DNA of 48,373 bases from Bacteroidales bacterium (GTDB lineage: Bacteria > Bacteroidota > Bacteroidia > Bacteroidales > ML635J-15). This document shows positions 44,253 through 48,373 of this stretch, piece after piece. The first letter of the stretch is position 1. Each line of letters opens with the position of its first letter. Under the pieces are notes generated by a model. It was given only the letters and a program-made list of their open reading frames with translations. It was not told where the DNA came from and searched no databases. The stretch lies in NCBI GenBank assembly GCA_028702535.1, contig JAQVOR010000002.1, forward strand, positions 20,781 through 69,153. Reading direction: 5' to 3'. A program made the translations under genes and the position numbers.

Positions 44253-44885
44253 TCAATATTGGTTGATTTCAAAAATATCTGGTTGTGCTAAAATTTTTTG
44301 CTGCTTATCTTCTGTATAACTATCAAATTGTTCCTGAGAAATTACAATGGGATATTTGGCAGTTCCATTAGACTTTTGCTTTTTATATTTACGTTTATTA
44401 TTTTCAATCCACTGCTCTTTTGCAATGCGATAATTTTCGGCATCTAAAATTTTATCTCCAGTACTAACATATTGAGGGAAATCGTCTGTAGGAGAATAAA
44501 AATCAGCCCTTGCAGCTTTCGCATTTTTATCGATTAATAATTTCCCATCTATTGAAACTGAGCTAAACTCAAAATCGTATCCATGAGATTGCAAAATTGG
44601 ACGAATATATTCGGGACTAATTTCATAAGGCAAGAATAACTGACATCGAGTTTTTAAAGAAGAACTTGTAAAAATGCGACCTTTTATCACGTTTGGGTCT
44701 GCTAATAAGTCTTTCATCAATGTAGCTCTTGCTGCGTCATCTTCATTTAATCCTTTAACTTGAAAATAAACAGTTTTAAGACCATCAGCATCTTTTACAT
44801 CGACAAACTCCATTATATTTTGAGTAAAAATAGCAGAAAAAGGTATGATTAAAAATGTCACAAGCACTAAAATTTTACATTTCAT
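44253..44885 (-). CDS. Small secreted protein with a possible HMA-like fold lacking CxxC
   Basis: A 210-aa exported protein (MKCKILVLVTFLIIPFSAIF, cleavage near FTQ). Residues ~25-110 (KTVYFQVKGLNEDDAARATL, then VIKGRIFTSSSLKTRCQLFL, then YIRPILQSHGYDFEF) follow the beta-alpha-beta-beta-alpha-beta pattern and spacing of heavy-metal-associated domains, but the metal-binding CxxC is replaced by NEDD. The C-terminal part is charged with a KRKYKKQK stretch. It is 17 nt upstream of the giant surface protein gene, so the pair should be cotranscribed. Function unknown; the HMA comparison is inference. Confidence 0.7.
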   Translation of the reverse strand: MKCKILVLVTFLIIPFSAIFTQNIMEFVDVKDADGLKTVYFQVKGLNEDDAARATLMKDLLADPNVIKGRIFTSSSLKTRCQLFLPYEISPEYIRPILQSHGYDFEFSSVSIDGKLLIDKNAKAARADFYSPTDDFPQYVSTGDKILDAENYRIAKEQWIENNKRKYKKQKSNGTAKYPIVISQEQFDSYTEDKQQKILAQPDIFEINQY

Positions 44886-44887
44886 AG

Positions 44888-44895
44888 CAAAAATA
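44888..44895 (-). promoter_or_regulatory. -7 box directly abutting the start codon
   Basis: TATTTTTG on the minus strand, an exact match ending just two bases before the ATG, so the transcript would begin at or inside the start codon. Either this is a leaderless gene or another promoter lies further up in the 44886-45156 AT-rich gap. Confidence 0.5.
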
Positions 44896-45014
44896 TTAAT
44901 AAAAAAATCATTTTTCTAACAAAGCACTAATAGTTTATAAACTATATCTCAATCTTCAAATACAAATATAACAAATTTACAATATAAAAATGTTTTTTCA
45001 CTTAAAACAAGACG

Positions 45015-45053
45015 AAAAAAAAAAAAAGGTTGCCTACCTAAAATTTAAAGGCA
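45015..45053 (-). terminator. Possible terminator of the LysM gene
   Basis: On the minus strand a weak 5-bp stem (TGCCT/AGGCA, 45049-45053 with 45031-45035) precedes a run of 13 T (45015-45027). The stem is poor, so this is tentative. Confidence 0.4.
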
Positions 45054-45156
45054 TTTTTTATTCAAAAAACTTGAATATTTACAAAAAACAAAATCAACTT
45101 AAACCAAAATATAATAAAAATTCTAATTATTTCTAACAAGTTTAAAATGTGTCAGC

Positions 45157-47061
45157 TTATCTATTATTCTCATCAGAAACTATTTTTATTTGAGGATAGA
45201 CCAGTCCAAAAGTAAAATCTTCTTGGAGTTTGTAGATATAAACACAAGAATTAGAAAAAGCACCAGGGGCATATTTAGGTTTTGAGGCATATATGAAATC
45301 TCCCGACAAGCCTTTAATTGTATCCCTACAGCTAAAACATCTTGAAAATTCTTTTCCATGACGCAATAATTTTGCAATTATCAAACTTGCTGCATCCATA
45401 GCCAAAAACGAGTATTCATCTGGTGTACACAAAAATGTTTCTTGATATTTAGTTATAAATACATTTGTTAATGAATCGGAATAATCAATATCTAAATCAG
45501 TAAAATAACTAAATTTTATTTTACGAAAATAATTAGGGTCTATAGTTTCGAAACTCAATAGTGCTTCTGGACCTATAAGGGTAATTTCGTGATTTCTAAT
45601 CGGGAATAACTCCGTAAATATTTTAATTGTGGTTGTTTCGTGAGCAAATGGAAGAATAAAGACATTTTCTTTTTCTTCCGAAATCATAGATTTTAGTGAT
45701 ACTAACGACTTTCCATTAAAGCGTATTGTGTTTACTTGTATATTGACAGTATCTGTTATCAGATCTATTGCATTTTTATAATCCATAGCGATTTTTATTT
45801 GATCTGGGGTCGCACCTTGAATAATCAAGTAATTATTTTGCGAATTTTTGGAAACATAATCGGCAACTTTATCGCACAAAAAATCATTACTAGTACGCAA
45901 AGTAATATTATTTGAAAATTTCTCAACAATATCACTATCAGTTACAAATGGTAGAATAATGCTAACAGTATCATTCTTAAAATTAGAATTAAAATACTCC
46001 ACTTGACTTTTATATGCAGGTCCAATAATAAGGTCGGAGCCATTTAACTGATTATTTTTGAGTATGTCCGTTAAAATAGTATTGTCATCGCCAATATCAT
46101 AAACTTTAAGAACAATTTTAACATCCGCAGATTTATATTGCTCAAGTCCGATTAAAAGTCCCGAATAAAAAGAAACTACTTTTTCAGTTATCGGATAAAG
46201 TCTTTGATTTTTGGTGCTCTCCTCCTGATTATATAAACTTCTCATATTTGAGGAAACATCAAATGGTAACAAAACGCTAATAACAAAATGATTACCTTGC
46301 TTATACCACATTATAGAATCACAAATACTTTCACTTATAAAGATTGTGCTATCAACAGAAAAAGCTACTTTAACCAAGCTGTCAACTAATCGTTGTTGAT
46401 CAGTAAGAGGCTCTTTGCTCTTTTTAGGAATTTTAATCAAATCACCAACTTTAAGAGTGTTTTCATCCAAACTAGGATTTGCTAATAAAATCTCGCTTTG
46501 TTTCACTTCAAATATTCTGCAAAGCCGATATAATGTCTCTCCTTTTTCAACTAAATGATAATAATAATTTACAGTATCCTTTTCATTATCAGAACCTTTA
46601 CTATCTAAAACAATTGGTTGTGTATCTAAAACACTCGTGGGGAATACTATTTCTTGTCCAACCTTTATTCCTCTATTCGGTTTAACATTTTCATTAAGCT
46701 CATAAAACTCATCTTCGGTAATCCCATATTTGCGACATAAAGAGTATAAGGTATCGCCTGGTTTAACTATATATTTTATTTTTTTTCCGTCATCAGATAT
46801 TTCAAATATCACAGGAATTTTAATAATTTGATCTACAAAAATTTCGGATTTTAGACCAATATTTACCTCATTAAGTATTGCCTCTGTAACTCCATAAGCT
46901 TTACAAATCGAATACAGAGTTTGCCCAGCCTCAACAGTATGCAAATAATACTTGCTGCCATCAATTACAACTTTTTCGTCTGATTTTATAATCTCAACCT
47001 GTGAAAAAGAATATATAACAGGCATCAACACTAAAACAATTATACTAAGTATTCTTTTCAT
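45157..47061 (-). CDS. LysM protein with type-1 periplasmic-binding-like domain
   Basis: A 634-aa exported protein (signal MKRILSIIVLVLMPVIYSFS; the ATG at 47061 is preferred over 47079). Three LysM repeats follow (about 35-85, 95-145 and 165-215), with HTVEAGQTLYSICKAYGV, YIVKPGDTLYSLCRKYGI and HLVEKGETLYRLCRIFEV. The rest (about 260-634) resembles ABC-type amino-acid/branched-chain binding proteins (VISVLLPFDVSSN, VKIVLKVYDIGDD, SDLIIGPAYKSQVEYF, YLIIQGATPDQI). LysM binds peptidoglycan, so the ligand-binding part is held at the wall. No transporter gene is nearby, which suggests sensing or another role. Confidence 0.9.
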   Translation of the reverse strand: MKRILSIIVLVLMPVIYSFSQVEIIKSDEKVVIDGSKYYLHTVEAGQTLYSICKAYGVTEAILNEVNIGLKSEIFVDQIIKIPVIFEISDDGKKIKYIVKPGDTLYSLCRKYGITEDEFYELNENVKPNRGIKVGQEIVFPTSVLDTQPIVLDSKGSDNEKDTVNYYYHLVEKGETLYRLCRIFEVKQSEILLANPSLDENTLKVGDLIKIPKKSKEPLTDQQRLVDSLVKVAFSVDSTIFISESICDSIMWYKQGNHFVISVLLPFDVSSNMRSLYNQEESTKNQRLYPITEKVVSFYSGLLIGLEQYKSADVKIVLKVYDIGDDNTILTDILKNNQLNGSDLIIGPAYKSQVEYFNSNFKNDTVSIILPFVTDSDIVEKFSNNITLRTSNDFLCDKVADYVSKNSQNNYLIIQGATPDQIKIAMDYKNAIDLITDTVNIQVNTIRFNGKSLVSLKSMISEEKENVFILPFAHETTTIKIFTELFPIRNHEITLIGPEALLSFETIDPNYFRKIKFSYFTDLDIDYSDSLTNVFITKYQETFLCTPDEYSFLAMDAASLIIAKLLRHGKEFSRCFSCRDTIKGLSGDFIYASKPKYAPGAFSNSCVYIYKLQEDFTFGLVYPQIKIVSDENNR

Positions 47062-47083
47062 CTCTAATTTACTTATCAACTGA

Positions 47084-47091
47084 CAAAATTA
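47084..47091 (-). promoter_or_regulatory. -7 box of the LysM gene
   Basis: TAATTTTG on the minus strand, an exact match ending 23 nt before the ATG at 47061. Confidence 0.58.
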
Positions 47092-47192
47092 AAAAATTAT
47101 TTACATTAAACCTTTTTTATAATAAACTAATTTCAAATAGCAAATTACTTTTGGCAATATTTAAAATCAAATACTACACCAAAATACATTTA

Positions 47193-47870
47193 TCAAGATG
47201 TACGGCTAATATCCAATAGGTTTTTGTGATTTAAAATTATTATATCTTTAGCTTTAAGTTCGATTATATTTTCCTGTTCAAACTCTTTTAGCAATTTTAT
47301 TGTACTTTCAGTAGAAACTGATGCAAATTCGGCGAGATCCTGACGGGTAAGAAGTGTAAAAACGTTTTCACTGGCAAATTCTGGCGAAGACAAGTAAATT
47401 ATTGCAGAAGCTAATTTACCACGCATCTGTTTGTACGAAATATTTTTAATTATCTCGTAAAATCGTGCTTCATTTTTACAATTTTTAGAACTTATTCGCA
47501 TTGAGAACTCGGCATTTTCAAATAATAAATTTCTCAAAGCCTCTTTATCTATCATACAGATACTTGAGTTTCGCAAAGCTGTTGCAGTATAATTATATGT
47601 ATCATCACCAAATATTGACGAAAAAGCTAAAAACTCCCCAGTATGAGCCAAACGAATATTAATTTGCTTCTCAAACCCAGTTTGGAGCGATATTTTAACA
47701 AGTCCATCAATGATATACATAACATAAGGAGAGAACGCTCCCTGTTTAAATATCTGCTCTCTTTTTAAATACTGCAATTGTTTCTTTTTGTCACTGATAA
47801 ACTCAAGCTCTTCAGGATATAAAGTCTGAAAACATTTAGAATTATCTTCTATGCTACTTTTATTTTCCAT
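47193..47870 (-). CDS. Crp/Fnr family transcriptional regulator
   Basis: A 225-aa one-component regulator. The N-terminal cyclic-nucleotide-binding-like beta barrel (about 30-120) includes IFKQGAFSPYVMYIIDG, GEFLAFSSIFG and TATALRNSSICMIDK. The C-terminal winged helix (about 150-220) has LLTRQDLAEFASVSTESTIK as recognition region. There is no N-terminal cysteine cluster of the FNR kind, so an oxygen-sensing Fe-S centre is unlikely. The ligand and targets are unknown. Confidence 0.93.
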   Translation of the reverse strand: MENKSSIEDNSKCFQTLYPEELEFISDKKKQLQYLKREQIFKQGAFSPYVMYIIDGLVKISLQTGFEKQINIRLAHTGEFLAFSSIFGDDTYNYTATALRNSSICMIDKEALRNLLFENAEFSMRISSKNCKNEARFYEIIKNISYKQMRGKLASAIIYLSSPEFASENVFTLLTRQDLAEFASVSTESTIKLLKEFEQENIIELKAKDIIILNHKNLLDISRTS

Positions 47871-47887
47871 AATTCGACCAATTTATG

Positions 47888-47895
47888 CAAAAATA
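47888..47895 (-). promoter_or_regulatory. -7 box of the Crp/Fnr gene
   Basis: TATTTTTG on the minus strand, an exact match 18 nt before the start codon. A TTG at 47911-47913 is close to it but badly spaced (15 nt). Confidence 0.58.
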
Positions 47896-47983
47896 CACAA
47901 TTTAATCAATCAATTAGGTTTTAATCCAGGGCAAACGCATACTTTAATTTTAATACAAATAGAAAAAATATTTATAATTGTTT

Positions 47984-48084
47984 ATGCCCCTTCGACACTT
48001 CGGCGTTGCTCACTTCGGCAGGCTCACTTCGGCAGGCTCAGTGCATCGCAGGGCATCGCCTCTGGGCAATATATATATATATAT
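47984..48084. repeat. Repeat-rich intergenic segment with tandem 14-mer and AT run
   Basis: GCTCACTTCGGCAG is repeated twice in tandem (48008-48035) and begins a third time as GCTCAGTGCATCGC. The latter (48036-48059) matches 21 of 24 bases at 8582-8605. ATGCCC at 47984 is inverted as GGGCAT at 48051. An (AT)8 run (48069-48084) follows. The 107-aa ORF across this region is not credible. Confidence 0.65.
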
Positions 48085-48106
48085 CTTGGAGACTCTTTTT
48101 TACTGA

Positions 48107-48132
48107 CATATATGCCCAAGAGGGCAAATATG
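48107..48132. repeat. Intergenic hairpin
   Basis: CATATATGCCC (48107-48117) pairs with GGGCAAATATG (48122-48132) with one mismatch around the loop AAGA. No T run follows, so its role is unknown. Confidence 0.6.
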
Positions 48133-48336
48133 TTAGACCAATTTGATATCAAAACGACCGAAATAAACTTATAATATTTTTTTTACAATCTTTCAATTTT
48201 CAGTATAGCACCAGTTACGGTTAAAATTTCAAGAGAATTAAAACGAAAATAAATAATTTATCGAGTGTTTTGGTGTCATTTTGGTATTATAGCCCGTTAG
48301 ATACTGTGTTCAATTCCAAATTTATTTTACATTTAT

Positions 48337-48367
48337 TTTGTATTTATTTTAATTATTTTTAATTTTG
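48337..48367 (+). promoter_or_regulatory. -33/-7 promoter at the right edge
   Basis: TTTG (48337-48340), a 19-nt spacer and TAATTTTG (48360-48367) match the Bacteroidota consensus exactly, pointing right. The gene would begin beyond the window. The 48133-48336 stretch before it is AT-rich with nothing else recognisable. Confidence 0.65.
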
Positions 48368-48373
48368 TTGTTG

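Noticed and set aside
45015-45027. A13 homopolymer as a phase-variation tract
   Set aside because: It is intergenic and not inside a promoter or reading frame; better read as the T run of a weak minus-strand terminator.
47851-48174. 107-aa ORF over the right-end repeats
   Set aside because: It spans the tandem 14-mer and AT run and overlaps the Crp/Fnr start on the other strand; composition is unlike a protein.
1-48373. Prophage, ICE or known defence cluster
   Set aside because: No integrase, capsid, relaxase, toxin-antitoxin pair, restriction-modification operon or similar was seen besides the lone DUF559 gene.

Overview
The window is AT-rich bacterial chromosome from a member of the Bacteroidota, most likely an anaerobic or amino-acid-fermenting Bacteroidales-like lineage. 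The evidence is a type IX secretion system (T9SS) component (PorZ), three type A and one type B T9SS C-terminal sorting domains, SprB-type repeats, Bacteroidota-style promoters (TAnnTTTG -7 boxes) in front of most transcription units, almost no Shine-Dalgarno sequences, and anaerobic amino-acid enzymes (IorAB, a methionine-gamma-lyase-like PLP enzyme). No phage, integrase, IS transposase, rRNA or CRISPR array was seen. Most of the window is ordinary chromosome.

Layout. 1-930: three near-identical ~148-bp repeats, two of them bracketing a DUF559 (Vsr-like) nuclease gene. 934-3413 (-): a GNAT acetyltransferase overlapping a GT2 glycosyltransferase fused to a degenerate sugar-transferase-like half. 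3540-4929 (+): a dicarboxylate/amino-acid symporter and tRNA-Pro(CGG). 4947-8485: a hypothetical gene divergent from pyrH-frr, then tsaB and a small hypothetical gene. 8649-16570 (-): a long probable operon M23 peptidase - dxr - rseP - secreted hypothetical - rdgB - porZ - recO, mixing envelope stress, isoprenoid synthesis, T9SS and repair. 16769-22150 (-): a trans-sulfuration-type PLP enzyme, tRNA-Cys (on +), an HI0933/YhiN-family flavoprotein, and a TPR-PD40-OmpA-OmpA envelope protein. 22401-24600 (+): iorA-iorB with a strong terminator. 24916-26891 (+): recF, a lipocalin-like protein and a HAD hydrolase. 26921-29517 (-): a secreted DUF3108-like protein, a RimL-type acetyltransferase and a two-domain thioredoxin. 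29615-33199 (+): pepD, a long palindromic intergenic element and a T9SS cargo protein. 33222-37750: an MBL hydrolase and a nitroreductase (-), der (+), rluD (-). 36692-40464 (-) is an operon of a PASTA protein, a T9SS cargo protein and rluD. 40561-44885 (-): a ~1,224-residue SprB-repeat/CHU_C surface protein behind a small secreted protein. 45157-47870 (-): a LysM/periplasmic-binding protein and a Crp/Fnr regulator. 47871-48373: a repeat-rich non-coding end finishing in a rightward promoter for a gene beyond the window.

How it fits together. Many genes serve the outer envelope: surface cargo carried by the T9SS (with PorZ working at the attachment step), OmpA, LysM and PASTA proteins that hold peptidoglycan, and RseP and M23 for envelope quality control. 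Metabolism points to peptide and amino-acid use (PepD, IorAB, PLP lyase, symporter). The best leads for new biology are the DUF559-repeat cassette, two elaborate intergenic inverted-repeat elements (24761-24858 and 31272-31447), the GT2/pseudo-sugar-transferase fusion, the HMA-fold-like secreted protein ahead of the giant adhesin, and TAnnTTTG boxes sitting almost on top of start codons. I found no convincing wholly new multi-gene defence or mobile system.
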